The notes: generated by a model not told the origin, from the sequence alone. 64,000 bases of DNA from Zymoseptoria tritici IPO323 (GCF_000219625.1 NC_018206.1:806001-870000); one strand, 5' to 3'. Positions 43,301-55,430 are shown, counted from the first letter of the stretch. Numbers and translations are program-made.

Positions 43301-43673
43301 GTACTACAAGTCGGGCGTCATTTTCCCGCAACGTGTCAACTCCGCCAATACCACTACCGAACTCCGCGAGCAAGACTTCGAGTTGGTGATTGCGCTTTCG
43401 GAGGCCGGCACTGCTGAGGGCGATCTCTACCTCGACGATGGCGACTCGCTTGTGCAGGCTAGCACTTCTCTCATCCATTTCGAGTATGCGGATGGCAAGC
43501 TTGAGATTACTGGTACTTTTGAGTATGACATTCAGTGCGCTATCACGAAGATCACGGTGTTGGGTGCTGCTGGGGGCGATGGCACGACTAGCAGGATTGT
43601 GCAGCCGGATGTCAATATTGCGTTGACGGGGAGCTACAGTGGGAGTGTGGAGAAGAGGGATGAATGTGAATAA
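40383..43673 (+). CDS. Secreted alpha-glucosidase, GH31
   Basis: Four exons (40383-40626, 40771-41059, 41110-41534, 41584-43673), introns of 144, 50 and 49 bp, 1015 aa. Hydrolyses terminal alpha-1,4-linked glucose from maltose and starch fragments outside the cell; some relatives also transglycosylate. Visible: signal peptide (about 1-20), N-terminal beta domain with G-E-H-S-D-S-F made by splicing intron 2, the start of the catalytic barrel W-T-D-I-D-Y-M made by intron 3, the nucleophile Asp437 in [10 protein letters not shown], and the R-S-T-F-A-G-S-G block with W-L-G-D-N-Y-S-S-W carrying the acid/base Asp. All joins recreate conserved GH31 motifs. Several N-glycosylation sites. Confidence 0.95.
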
Positions 43674-44989
43674 GGTGGGGTTTGAGGATGGTTTGCACGT
43701 GGACGCATAGCATGGCACGGCTTGAGAACAGCGAAGAGGAACAGTAGAGTATATATTAGGCCCCATCAGTGGCAGACTGCAGGCTGCTTGCCTTGGCTAG
43801 ACAGAGATCAGACACGATCAATGAGCAAAACAACTCCAGAACTCCCCTTGAACAACGTTGTACAGAGTGTACACAGTATGACACTTGTGGCTCCGAGGCT
43901 ACAGGGTGATGCAGCTGAGACGAGTGCCTTCCGGTGCGAATGTGATGCTTCGAGATTCAGACTATTTCGTGCAATGATATTTCTGTACATGTGTCGTTCT
44001 GTCGGAATTCCTGCCCATATAGATAGTATCGACTTCCCGTACTGCCAGAGCTCCCAGTACAATTAGACAGTCTTCTTCGAACCCTACACTCTGGCGCTCA
44101 TGCGGCGCGCTTGCGATCATGGCGGACTCGAGGACGCCGACGCAAGCAAAGCGCTTCTGTCAACGGACTTGGAGAGTCTGCACTGCCAGAATGAGAGCTG
44201 GAGATGGCTGAAACGCCAGAGCGGATATGACGAAGAGAACCTCGACCTCAGAACCACGGCGACGAAGAAGTTAGCAGCGCCGCGAGAAGCTTTTCAGAGG
44301 CAAGCCAAGTCCTGAGATCATGGAGGAGGAGGAGAAACCCGTCATATTCTCGCTCCTCGCACATATCTCCGCTCCACGCCACCCCCATCCTTACCGCCGC
44401 CCTTCCCGTACGGGAGCGGGAGCAGTTCAAAGCAAACAGATATATTCGAAACCTTTTTCCCTGCCATCCAATCAAGCAAACCCGCCCATTTGGCCTGTTC
44501 GTTAAGAACAGGGCTTGTAGTAATATAACGATTTGGAAAGGGTTTCTGGACTCGTGTTGTGATGGTAAGAGTTTCTTTTTGCTGATCGGTCTGCCGTTTT
44601 GAGAAACGATTTCTTTTTTCGTGTTGATGATGGTTGGACCGTACTTGTTCTTTTGGTTGTGACACGTTTTGGTGCTCGAGTTCGAGCCCTCGCCAAGGGG
44701 TGCGTTTGTCGACGTTTCGGCTTGGAATTGTGTTTGTTGTTTTCTGCTGCGGCCATGAGGATTTCTGGTCTTGGTATGTGGAGCGGTTTGCGTCTTTTTG
44801 CTGGGCTTCTTTTCGGGCGTACATGGGGAGGTGGTGAAGAGGGAAGAGGCTGCGGCTGCCGAGAGAGTGTCGGGAAGATGCGCTTGATTCTGGCAAAAAT
44901 CATGACCGGATCCGTTGAGACGAGCGTCCTTGAGGCTCAGAGTGGAAGCCCCTTTGAAAAGTCGGGTCAGCAGCGGAAATTCCTGAGGC
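43674..44989. other. Intergenic, 1.3 kb
   Basis: Convergent 3' regions of the GH31 and ser2 genes. ORFs of up to 184 aa lack recognisable features. No RNA gene recognised. Confidence 0.35.
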
Positions 44990-45979
44990 CTACTTGGTCA
45001 ACTCCTGAATCTCATCGTCGGAGTACCCTAGTACCCAGAACACCTCCCTCAGACCGCCTTTGCCGGCGTTTAGTCTCACGGGCGCCCTCTCTTGCACCTT
45101 CTCCTTCGCGTTGAACGCCACACCCATACCAGCCTCCTCCATCATCAGCAGATCATTCGACCCATCTCCAACCGCAACGACCCTCTCCTTCTCAACGCTC
45201 CACTTCGCCGCGAGTTCATTCAACACAGTCGCCTTCATCGCACCATCCACAATAGCCTTGCCCTCCAACAACTCGCCCGTCAGCAACCCCTCCTCCTCCA
45301 CCAAGAAATTCGCCAACGCAAAATCCAGCCCGAGCTCAGCTTGCACCCATTCCGCCAACGGCATGAAACCACCCGACAGCACGGCAGATTTCCATCCCGC
45401 CTGCCTCAATCCCTTGACAAGCTCCCTCGCGCCAGGCGTAAACGTGATGACATCCTTCTTTAGCCCATCCCATACATCGCCCGGTACACCTTTCAGCAGT
45501 CCGACTCTCGCCCGTAACGAGGCTGCGAAGTCCGTATATGGAGCTTCGCCTCGCATCGCTGCTTCCGTGATGGCGGAGACTTGGTCGTACTTCCCGACTC
45601 GACGGGCGAGTTCGTCGATGACTTCTTGTTGGATTAGAGTTGAGTCCATGTCGAAGACGATTAGGCCGGGGGTGCGGTGGGCGGCATGGAGGGTGGCGGG
45701 TTGGATGATGAGAGCGGAGAGGTTATGTTGGGCTTGAAACTTCTTGAGAGGTGTGGTGTCCGTGAGAGTTTTACATTCGCGGAGGTTGGAGGGACAGGAC
45801 TGTAACGTAAGATGGAGCTCAATGGCAGTGGGAGAGAGTTGGCGAGAAGTCAGAGAAGTGCCAGCTTGGAGATTGCCGAGAAGATCCACCAGTTCTGTTG
45901 TCAAAGTAGAGAGTTCCGAGGCCGGAATGGGTTGGGGAGTGATGATGAGGGCCACGGTATTGGCACTAGGAGAGGCCAT
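44990..45979 (-). CDS. ser2: Phosphoserine phosphatase
   Basis: Single exon, 329 aa, cytosolic HAD phosphatase that makes L-serine from O-phosphoserine, the last step of the phosphorylated serine pathway. HAD motif I is F-D-M-D-S-T-L (109-115; nucleophile Asp110, acid/base Asp112). E-V-I-D-E-L-A-R follows in the cap, motif II is L-S-G-G-F, and motif III/IV is V-A-V-G-D-G-S-N-D-L-L-M-M. The N-terminal ~100 residues form the ACT-like leader seen in longer SerB proteins. Length and motifs match SerB/Ser2; no frame breaks. Confidence 0.94.
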   Translation of the reverse strand: MASPSANTVALIITPQPIPASELSTLTTELVDLLGNLQAGTSLTSRQLSPTAIELHLTLQSCPSNLRECKTLTDTTPLKKFQAQHNLSALIIQPATLHAAHRTPGLIVFDMDSTLIQQEVIDELARRVGKYDQVSAITEAAMRGEAPYTDFAASLRARVGLLKGVPGDVWDGLKKDVITFTPGARELVKGLRQAGWKSAVLSGGFMPLAEWVQAELGLDFALANFLVEEEGLLTGELLEGKAIVDGAMKATVLNELAAKWSVEKERVVAVGDGSNDLLMMEEAGMGVAFNAKEKVQERAPVRLNAGKGGLREVFWVLGYSDDEIQELTK

Positions 45980-46486
45980 GCTTGCGGAGGGAATCCTCGA
46001 GGACAGTGATGCTCGGTATCTCGTGCCTTCCTCTTTAGGATCGTTTGCAGTCGAATCGAAGTATTGGCATTGGTCTTGGACTATGCATAAAGATGAAGTG
46101 AAGTGGAAAAATTGTTCCTGCCACGCGAAGTTAAGCGGAGTTTAGCTTTGGCACAAATGTGTCGACGTCCTTTCAACTCTGCACGATATCAACTCCAACA
46201 ATCGCATATTTTACCAGTATCCTTCAAGGCACTCGGAGAACACGATTGTTCCTTTGGCATCATGCTGCCTCCATTGCTGCCCGTGAACCTCCAGACCGGA
46301 CAATGTTGTAGGCGAACTCCTAGCTTCGGCCCTCCACAAAAAACTCCACAGGGACTGGGACCATGAGAAACATTTAGCCGTGAGTACTCAAGACGGTATA
46401 CAAGAAGAATAAGTCGCTGCTACTTTCCTTGCTTCCTCTCACGCACTGCTTTCTCCTCCGTCTCATCAGCATCAATCTCGCCCAGC
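45980..46486. other. Divergent promoter ser2 / deoC-like gene
   Basis: 507 bp between two genes reading outward. C/T-rich near 46421-46470 before the aldolase ATG. No specific site identified. Confidence 0.4.
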
Positions 46487-47472
46487 ATGGCTCCACCACC
46501 CACCACCGACGCCGAATGGTCCTCCGTGATCTCCTCCTTCGAAAAGTCCTTGACCGTCGATGAATCGAAGAAGTACCCAGCTCCAGCTCCGGGTTCGCAA
46601 GAGTTCAACAAGGCGATCGATCACACGCTGCTGAAGCTGGACGCAACGGCAGAGCAATTCGACAAGTTGCTGGAAGAGGCGAAGCAAGAGAAGTTCGCTG
46701 TACGTTGAGACACCTTTGGAAGAGAGGCCATAGTGGCAGGATACACAATGAAGCACAAAGGGCTGATACATTCATCCCTAGACCGTCTGCGTCCGCCCAC
46801 CAGAAGTCGCCAAATGCGTCTCCTCGCTCAAAGGCACAGGTGTAGCCGTAGCCAGCGTGATCGGCTTTCACGAGGGAACATACTCTCTTGACCACAAGCT
46901 CTCGTACGCCTACCCTCCCTACCGACTCATTGCTCCGCCGCAGGCGATCTGACACTACTCCAAACAGAGAAACAACCCTCTCCCTCTCCTCCGGCGCCCT
47001 CGAACTCGACACAGTCCTGAACTACCCCTCCCTCCAATCCGCCTCCTACACCTCCATCTTCACCGAACTCACGGCCCTCCGCTCTGCTGCTCCCTCCCCA
47101 GTCAAGCTAAAACTCATCCTCGAGACTTCTCAACTCGACCGCTCGCAGATCATCGCTGCGTCTGTGCTCGCGGGTGTAGCGGGGTATGATTTCATTAAGA
47201 CGTCGACGGGGTTTAATGGACAGGGAGCTACACTGGAGAATGTGAGGCTTATGAGAGCTTGTTGTGAGAAGGTTGTGGAGGATGGGTTGAGGGAGGAGAG
47301 GTTTGGGAAGATGGAGGTCAAGGCGAGTGGAGGCGTGAGGACGCTGAAGGATGCGGTGGAGATGTTGGAGGCGGGCGCGAGTCGGTTGGGGACGAGTGGT
47401 GGGGTTGGGATTGTGAGGGAGGCGAGGGAGGGAAAGGGGAGTGGTGAGGTTGTGGATAAGGGAGCGTATTGA
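46487..47472 (+). CDS. Deoxyribose-phosphate aldolase
   Basis: Three exons (46487-46699, 46782-46903, 46968-47472), introns of 82 and 64 bp, 279 aa. DeoC-type class I aldolase cleaving 2-deoxyribose 5-phosphate to glyceraldehyde 3-phosphate and acetaldehyde in deoxynucleoside breakdown. Motifs: A-I-D-H-T-L-L-K at about 43-50; V-C-V-R-P-P near the start of exon 2; A-L-E-L-D-T-V-L-N; Schiff-base Lys in D-F-I-K-T-S-T-G-F; and K-A-S-G-G-V-R-T near the end. Both introns join conserved segments in frame. The divergent partner is ser2; no functional link is implied. Confidence 0.92.
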
Positions 47473-47981
47473 GTTGGTGTATATCAACCGAAAAGACTGA
47501 AGCAGATATCCGTGGCCATTACTGCAATCACGTGATACAAATGGAATGATGATGCAGATGAAAGGAGACGAAGAAGTTGGTGAATGTTTTTGATTTGTAT
47601 TTTTGAAGTACACTGACAGTACCACGCAAGGGTAGGCCTCCTCGATGCGCGGTGTCTGGGTCCTCACCCAGCAGCAGCTCCCATAATCAGAAACATGCCC
47701 GAGCTCGCCTCGCTAAGAAAAACGCACCACGCCATCTCACCTCCAATGCATCACAATTGAACGCCGTTTCCTCATCTGCAAAGCCCTCAAAAGCAATCCG
47801 CGCGCATATTCGTGTTGCTCGGGTCGGTGTATGACGAGAAGAAAATTTTCAGCCGAGGGTATGTGTCGAACTTTTCATATTCCACAGCGGTGATCTTCCC
47901 ATCCATGCAGTATGTGCTCGAGTCTTCCATCCACTCATGTTCTTCTTCCCTTCCGTCCCTTGTTCCCGTGCAGCGCAGCCT
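47473..47981. other. Intergenic
   Basis: Convergent 3' regions of the aldolase and rps27. No gene recognised. Confidence 0.4.
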
Positions 47982-48428
47982 CTACTTCCTCCTGAATGAG
48001 CAGCCCTCGGTCAAGCGGGCCTTGCCACCGGTGGGCTGGCAGAGGACCTGGGAGCAGCCGGCGCAGACGACGACGGTTTGTGCGTGCGAGAAGACAGTGG
48101 TGATGGTGAAGCAGCCGGGGCACTTGACGTCCATGAAGAATGAGCGTGGGCCTGGGACGAGGGTCTGATCGTGGTGTTAGTACGGAGGAGGCCGAGATGA
48201 CTGTTTGTGGGTTGTGATGTACCTTCAGCTTGTGCTTGCGGGCCTCAGCCTGAGGCGTTGGGTTGAGGAGATCGACGGCGAGAACCTGTAGATAGCCATG
48301 TCAGTACGTGTCTTGGATTGATGCATCTCCATGCGCAGTGCCGCCCGCCGGGTCCCAATTCGATGTCGTGTGCTTCAAGGGGCTCGGCGGGTTCGGTGGA
48401 GGTCTCGATGGGGCGCAGAACTCACCAT
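47982..48428 (-). CDS. rps27: 40S ribosomal protein S27 (eS27)
   Basis: Three exons: 48428-48426 (the ATG alone), 48285-48223 and 48164-47982, giving 82 aa, exactly the usual fungal length. Introns are 140 and 58 bp, GT-AG. The product starts [12 protein letters not shown] and carries the zinc-ribbon pairs C-P-G-C and C-A-G-C, ending C-S-F-R-R-K. A structural zinc-binding protein of the small ribosomal subunit. A first coding exon holding only ATG hides the start from simple ORF calling. Confidence 0.96.
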
Positions 48429-50329
48429 GATTGCGGTGTTTTGATGAGTGTTGGTTGATTGTGCTTCGGTTCGATGGTTTGACCGTGGTGTGGTTGAATT
48501 GGCGATGCAGTGCGCTGGGGGTGCAGAGGTGAAGCAGTGGCGATGAGATTTGCAAGTGTGAGCCGTGGGGAAGTGGCAATTCTTGGCGTCACGTGTGTCG
48601 GGAAGTAACGACGGATTGAAGTTCACGATGATGGAGTGAAGGCCCATCTTTCCCCTCACTTCTTATGCTCAATGCGATTATCGCCACTCGATGATGCTCG
48701 CGCCACCGGCGTTCGACGACGAAGCCGACAGAATGCTCCCGATTGAACCACTTTCGGTTGCCCGCAATAAGCAAGGCTCTGGCCAGCCTGCCGTCGCCAA
48801 CGATCGCCAACGATCGCCCATTGGGACGTCCAGTGGAAAGCCAACAGAAGAATGCCGGTGTCAGAGCAGGTCAGGGCGAACATTCGAGCTAGAAATATGC
48901 GCTGCCCTAGCAAAAGATGAAGACTATAGACACGGAGTGCTGGGACACGAATGAGCACCGCGGTCTTCTTGAATGTCGCTCAAACATGTCAATGAGACGC
49001 TTTACAACATCGACAACACTCTCTGCGGTAGGACGTGCGTCGTCACAATGCATGTCTGGAGAGAGGTCTAGTACCGCCGAATGGTATTGAGTCTGCAGCT
49101 ATAGGCTATAGTGCTCAGCACCTTCTGATGTACAAGCTTCGTGCTCGAGAGAAGAGCGATGCAAGCCTGGTTTGTGAGCCGAAGGGCAGTACAAGTGTAC
49201 CACTCGCACTGACTACACTCTGCGTCGTATGATGACAGCAAGTAAGTATGGCTATTCATGGAAGTCACGTTGCGCCTGAGGTCACCAGCAGCGTTATTCT
49301 GGCGGATTGTCTTCATTTCAATTTCCTACTGTACAGTGTATTAACAACGGAGGCCATGGCTTGACATGCCCGCACGGCGTATCTGTTCAGACACGGCGCA
49401 GACATAGACATGGTCTGTCTACCCATCTATTGGTGCAGTCATTCTGACAAGCTCGCCATTGTCAGTCACCTTTGCGCCAGGATGGGTCACATTGCACCCA
49501 TAACCCCCAAGAAACCTGGATCCATGACTCTGAGGAACACATACGTATCGCATTCGTATCGATGCCGGCGTATACGTCTCGCCGACCCGCAAGCCACTTC
49601 TGCTGCATCTTCCGTGAGCATCATATCGGACGCGAATAAGCGCATGCGCCAGCTATCTTCAATGCACACCTTGACTCTTGAGGCCATTCCAAGCAGAGAC
49701 GTTGGCCTGACAATGCAGAACCAGAGTCTGTCGTCCAGAGCTTCTGAACACTCACATACCATGGCCTTGGAACAATACACGCAAGGCTAGCAGAGGCGTC
49801 TTGTTAGCCACAAGGCGGGTATAGACTGTTACGAAGCCGCGCATCGAAGTCAGGAACGTCTTCCGAGCTTCTTATTCAGCTTGGTAGGGTGACCTTCTAG
49901 CATTGCGATTTACGCGATCAGTGCATGTCCTGATGAGTAGGGCGGCATATTGGTAGGTCGACTTTTGAGAAATACACCCAGCCTACCGTGCGGGCCCTTC
50001 AATCACGAACCCTATCTATCAGTATATGGTTCAGGACCAGAACTGAACCTCAACACAGCAACGAGTCAAGGCCATCGAGTCTTGCTCTGCTATCTCTCGC
50101 TGATGATCAGTATCACCTGCGGCACAGCAAGCCCACTTCCATCCCAAGGCAGACGATAGTCACGAGACATCCTGACCTTAAGGACTTTCCTCTTCAGACG
50201 TAGCGTGAAGGATGTGAAGGAAGCGCGTCCAACACCACATCCTGTCCGCGAGCTGTTGGCGACGCTGCATCTTCTTCCTTCTGCCGTTCACTGCAAGCGA
50301 CGTACGACTATCGAACTTGCACCTCGGTA
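48429..50329. other. Gene-poor region, left part
   Basis: About 1.9 kb. Short ORFs on both strands, none with a domain, signal peptide or convincing splice model. A 10-bp direct duplication (CGCCAACGAT twice) lies at about 48796-48815. Nothing else seen. Confidence 0.4.
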
Positions 50330-51176
50330 CAAGTTGACCATTCTCCTCTACCTCCGTGCCTCCGCTCCAACTGCACCACGCAACCTAGACTCGGATGGCA
50401 TAGATTGTGCGGTCCAAGCCTGGGGGCAGTCATCCTGCTGCTTGAGCTCTACAGGAGATATACACATCCTCCTCGAGCTAACTCTGCGTTCTCCGGCGCG
50501 GACACCGGCGTTCGACACCTGCGGTGCATTTTGAGCGGCATCAAGGAGGTATCGTGAGTCTGGTGTGGCGATTACAGAACGGCGTTGCCGACGAGAACTT
50601 TTCGGAGTGGTGGGGTCCGAAAAGGAAGCTTTTTGGCCATCAACGCCACAAGCATTTGCCAACGAAGTGCAAAGCTTTCGCCCTGTCCTCGAAGCCTTCG
50701 CTGCCATCGCTGCACGCTTCGCGGAGAGAGAAAACGGCTCTGTAGCATACGTACGACCTTGACGCTTGCCAAACGATGGCTCGATGGGATGTTGCAATCC
50801 TGCTGGCGACTGACCACAGCTAATCCTACCGGTTGGTATGGACGACATGGCTATCAATGCCATATCTGAGTGGTATAAACTGCAAGACAAACCGGTTCCC
50901 TGACTCTCTCCCCGTTCCAGGAAAGGAAGCTGAGCACGTTGAAGCACGTGCAAGAGTGGATCCGAGAATACGAGCTCTCCAAATCGGAGCACGCCGAGAG
51001 CGTTCCATGCGGTGGAGACTCGGCTTACAAGCGTGTTTCCTCGCGATGGCCCGAAGGGTGATATCTTTGCGAATTTCCCAACGCAGGACCATTGGAAATT
51101 GTATTGCTGTGCCGCCGGCGTCGAGGCCATCGACGAGTTGCTCTTATCGCATTTGACCGCAGCTAGCCGTGTATAA
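50330..51176 (+). pseudogene. Probable decayed gene, family unknown
   Basis: Three stretches on the plus strand read like protein but in shifting frames: L-G-A-V-I-L-L-L-E-L-Y-R-R-Y-T-H (before about 50550); E-A-F-W-P-S-T-P-Q-A-F-A-N-E-V joined over a good 69-bp intron (50751-50819, GTACGA...CTGAC...CAG) to G-M-D-D-M-A-I-N-A-I-S-E-W-Y-K-L; then K-L-S-T-L-K-H-V-Q-E-W-I-R-E-Y-E-L and, after another shift, G-D-I-F-A-N-F-P-T-Q-D-H-W-K-L-Y ending at 51176. No intron joins them all in frame, so frameshifts are likely. Function not recognised. Confidence 0.35.
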
Positions 51177-52439
51177 AGCCGCAGGCTCGATGCTCCTCGA
51201 CGCTTGATAGACAGCTGCCACGGATCGCGTTTCGCCCTCATGGCGCAAGTTGGTTGGCATGCCTTCGTCGTGGGATGCATAGAGTTCAGTCCGCTCATCA
51301 GGGCTGTTTGCGGGGAAGCAAGACGAGACAAGCAAATCTGGTGGCGGATATCGTGAACCGCCAAAGACCAATCGTGGGCACAGTCTTGAACGCACTCTTT
51401 GCCTTTCTTGGGGGTTCACCGGCGTACCCGATGGAGGAAATCTTGGCATACTGTCAAGCATGTCGCTTACTTCTGTATGCATTTCGCGGGATGTGGACAG
51501 GTTTGTGTAATGGTCTCAGACTTCGAATAGCAGAATCGCCGTACGAGCTGCTGTCCGTTCCCAGAGTCTGCAAAGTACAGCGTAGTCGTATGGCCGCGTA
51601 CAATCGACCGTCTTCATCCCGGCTCGTACGAAGCACGACGTGCCCGCGGAGGTTGTACGTAAAATGGCAAGTGATCTCGCCAAGTGTAGGATCACTTGGC
51701 GCCAAGTTGAACACGATGTGGCGGCTATCGTCTGCAACAGCTCTCCATCCGGGCACTGGACTACGGAGTCGCGGCTGAAAGAAGGAAGGACGAAGCTATG
51801 CTCCTCTCCAAGATAGTCCCGCCACTGACATATCGGATAACGCCTCGGTCGAACCAACTCTCCCATTCGTTCGACTTCCGGCTCTTATCGAGCCCTACCA
51901 GCAAAATTTGCCAGAGCGGACGGCGTCGCGATAGAGCCGTATATACTAGCATAGCCTGTCTGCCACGAGGTCGTAGTTTGGACGCTTGCTGGGGCCGTCG
52001 TTCGCATGGATTTCATGGATGCAAAACATGTTCGTGAAGCCATGCCGCACCGCAGAACCTAGCAGCGACCTGCCTGCCCTATCCAGCCTTCTTGCCGCCC
52101 ACAAAATCCAACCAAGCTGTCCCCGCGAAAGACGAGATGGGCGGAACTTGCCCATATTGGGAAGGTGATAAGACCTTCCACCGAGCTTCTATGGCATAGG
52201 ATTGGCCGCTAAGGCTGCTTGAGTGGTCGGTCTGGAGCTAGTCCAATCGCGAAAGCTAAGGATCGTCGGTGCTCAGGGTTCCATCGGCTGCAAATGCAAC
52301 TTTGACCTTCGTGCGGCAGGGGTCCAGATTGTACCATGTCCGGTCGTAATCACAGCATAAGTAAGTCGTGCCCTCCCTGTTCTTCGATCTCGCGAGCTAT
52401 CGTCCCGTTTCTTGTCATCTTTAGACACCAGACACAGCC
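51177..52439. other. Gene-poor region, right part
   Basis: Open stretches on both strands, none recognisable; it may hold more debris like the preceding segment. The last ~60 bases form the leader of the OPT transporter gene. Confidence 0.35.
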
Positions 52440-54984
52440 ATGGCGAACGTCAACGAAGTGATCGATCGTCAGATCGACCCTATGGGCCACATCAACCCAG
52501 ATGTATGTCTTTCCCACTGGCAAAGCGGTGTGTGTTCCCGAAGCTGACAGCATCTCCAGGTCCCTCCATTGACCGAGAAGACGAATGTCTTCAACGTTCA
52601 CACGGACGCCGATGGCAACCGGTCCTCCGGATCCGAGCGGAACTTCGATGAGAAGGCCGTCCACAACTACGTGGGCGAGCTCGAGAAGGATGACTTCAGC
52701 GAGGAGTACCACATCCAGGATCCCTTCACACCATTCGAGGATCTGCCAGATGAGCGCAAGGTTATTGTCACTATTCGTGCCCTCCTTGTCGGTTCCATCT
52801 GTGGTGCCCTGGTCAACGCCTCGAACGTCTACCTCGGTCTCAAGACTGGTTGGACATTCGGTGCCTCTCTTTTCGGAGCTATCATTGGATTCGCTGTTTT
52901 GAAGCCTCTTGGCCGTGCTCTCCCAGAGAAGTTTCCAATTTTCGGTGGAGGTAAGCATTTGGTCAACATCAGTGGCATGCCCGAAACTTTGTTAACGCCC
53001 TCTGCTTCCAGACTTCGGTCCCCGTGAGAACAACATTGTCCAGACTGTTGCGACCGCTGCCGGTGGTCTGAGCAGTGTGTTCATCTCCGGTATCCCTGCG
53101 CTGTACCAGCTTGGTCTCCTCGAGACTCCTAAGGAGGACTTCAGCCGTCTCATCACCCTGACCATCGGTAAGAAACCCGAAACCCGTATATATCGACTTC
53201 TTGCTGACCGAAATCTCAGTCGGGGCTTACTTTGGGTGGGCGCCATATCCTGTCCTTGTTGCGTTCGACACCTAGCTGACAATTTTAGATTCACCATGTC
53301 CACTCCTCTCCGCAAGTTCTTCATCATCTACGTCGCCCGCGAGTTGAAGTTGATCTTCCCGACGCCTGCCGCGACCGCCATGACCATCCGTGCTATGCAC
53401 ATGGCCGCCACTGGCGAGAACATCGCCAAGCTGAAGATGCGTGCTCTTGGTATTGCTTTCTCCGGCGCTCTCGTCCTTCGTGTTGTCTCCCAGTACGCCA
53501 CTGGTATCATCTGGGACTGGCACTTCTTCACCTGGATCTACATCTGGCAAGGATATAAGGGCAACGCTCTTGCTGCTGAGTCCTGGGGCTGGGTCCTTGA
53601 GTGGACTCCCGCTTTCATCGGTGCCGGAATGCTCGTTGGACCCAACCCGGCCGTGTCCTTCTACGCCGGATCCGTTCTCGCCTGGGGTATCATCGGACCA
53701 TGCCTCGTTCACTACGGAGCAGCTTTCGGTCGTCAGCCATACGCCGATCCAGAGCTTGGTATGGAGAAGTGGGCACCTCTCACCAACTTCAACTCTCTCG
53801 GTCTTGCGGCTTCCAACAAGGAGACTCCAAGCCCTCGTTTCTGGCTTCTGTGGCCTGGTGTTCTGATGATGATTGTCGTCTCCTTTGTTGAGCTTGGTCT
53901 CCAGTACAAGGTTTTCGTCCACGTCAGCAAGGCCATCTACCGCGGTACCTGCGCCGGCATGAATAAGGCCATGACCAAGATGGGCAAGCCTCAACCTGGC
54001 CTCGAGCGCCGTGGACACCAGGAGACGACCAACCTTGTCGAGGACTTCGCCGAGGACAGCCAGCTCGTCAAATGGTGGATGTGGGCACCTCTCCTCGTTT
54101 TGGTCGTTATCATGACGTGCGTCGTCATGGCCGTCCAATTCGATATGCCAGTGGGCATGTCTATCCTGTCCATCTTCCTGGCCTTCTTCTTCTCTCTCCT
54201 CGCCGTTCAGTGCGCTGGTGTGACTGACATCACTCCCCTTACCGCAGCCTCGAAGGCTTCTCAGATCGTCCTCGGCGGCGCCACCAAGGGAGAAGGCTGG
54301 GCTCCTCGTCGTGCTCAGAAGCTCAACTTGCTCGGTGGTTCTTTGGCCTCGATCGGTGCCAACCAGGCCTCCGACTTGGTCGGTGACTTCCGTGTTGGGT
54401 TCCTTCTCAAGACCAGCCCCAAGCAGCAGTGGCTGGCTCAAGGTCTCGGAACACTCGTGGCTTGCTTCTTGGCTCCGGCTCTTTTCATCCTTTTCGCTCA
54501 GGCCTACCCATGTATCTTGGATCCAGAGGCCGAGACCTGCCCTTTCAGCGCTCCATCGGTCGCTGCTTGGCGTGCGGTCGCTGTCGCCATGACCGACCCA
54601 ACTTTCCCGGTCCCGACCAGCTCTGGCATCTTCTCCATCATCTTTTCTATCTTCGGCGCTGCAATGATCTGTGTGCGTCACTACGCATACAACGGACGCT
54701 TCGAGAAGTACAAGGCGTACCACCCCAACATGATGTGCATTGGTCTTGCCTTCGTCCTTCCCCAGACCTACTACGGATTGGCCATGATGATGGGTGCTCT
54801 TCCGGCCTGGTGGTGGGCCAAGAAGAATCCGAAGAGCTTCGACATTTACGGCTATGCGATTGCAGCAGGGCTCATCGCAGGAGAGGGTATCGGTGGTGTC
54901 GTCAATGCTGTGTTCCAGATCGCTGGCATTGCTGGCCCGGATCCATATGGCACCCAGATTGGCTGCCCAGCTTTGTCGTGTTAA
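52440..54984 (+). CDS. OPT-family oligopeptide transporter
   Basis: Five exons (52440-52502, 52560-52950, 53012-53167, 53220-53235, 53289-54984), introns of 57, 61, 52 and 53 bp, 773 aa. Proton-coupled importer of small peptides, or in some relatives of metal chelates or glutathione, in the plasma membrane. After a polar N-terminus come many hydrophobic helices. Family marks include N-V-Y-L-G-L-K-T-G-W-T-F, K-L-I-F-P-T-P-A-A-T-A and G-D-F-R-V-G-F-L-L. Exon 4 is only 16 nt and codes V-G-A-Y-F-G across the splice, needed to keep the membrane segment in frame. Substrate is not predictable. Confidence 0.92.
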
Positions 54985-55430
54985 GCTTGAAGGTTGCTGT
55001 ATGTAACGAATGTAATGAAGAGGAATTCCTTCCAATTATTCGTCTCCAGGTGTTCCATCAAGTTAGCATGACGCCATATCAAGCCTACATGTACGTTGCC
55101 ACGACACCTTACCCAGGCATACAAGTACACTGGCAAGTCGGCATATATATCCGTACATGTGCTCTGGCATGCCACCGTAAAAAGAATGTACATGTCCATT
55201 GGCAGGGCCGCATTCTGAGGCGTACTGGTAGGTTGGCATAACGCCTTGTTGGCATGTCCAAGTACGCCGCCATGCCAGCTTGCTAAGCAGTGCAGTTACA
55301 TTAGCATGGCACCTTATCAAGGCATTCAGGGAAGTCAGCATACCTCTTGTATTGACCGACAGCAATGCCTTTCACATGCGCCTCGTAAAGCTCGTATGAC
55401 TAGCGCCGAAATTTTGGCCTCGCCGAATTG
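54985..55430. repeat. Degenerate short repeats
   Basis: A loose motif GTACATGT followed after 5-6 bases by TGGCA recurs with changes at about 55090, 55153, 55188 and 55252. The phrase GCATGRCRCC-TATCAAGSC occurs near 55068 and 55303. It looks like an old, diverged minisatellite rather than an intact element. No coding frame. Confidence 0.4.

Noticed and set aside
42396..43766. 456-codon minus-strand ORF
   Set aside because: Antisense of the GH31 catalytic exon, created by codon bias.
44342..45114. Overlapping ORFs of 170-185 codons on both strands
   Set aside because: Low-complexity, no conserved motif; one runs antisense into ser2.
50348..51364. 338-codon minus-strand ORF
   Set aside because: No recognisable features. 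The plus strand of the same region reads more like protein and has a consensus intron.
53272..55035. 587-codon minus-strand ORF
   Set aside because: Exact antisense of the OPT transporter's last exon; no domain.
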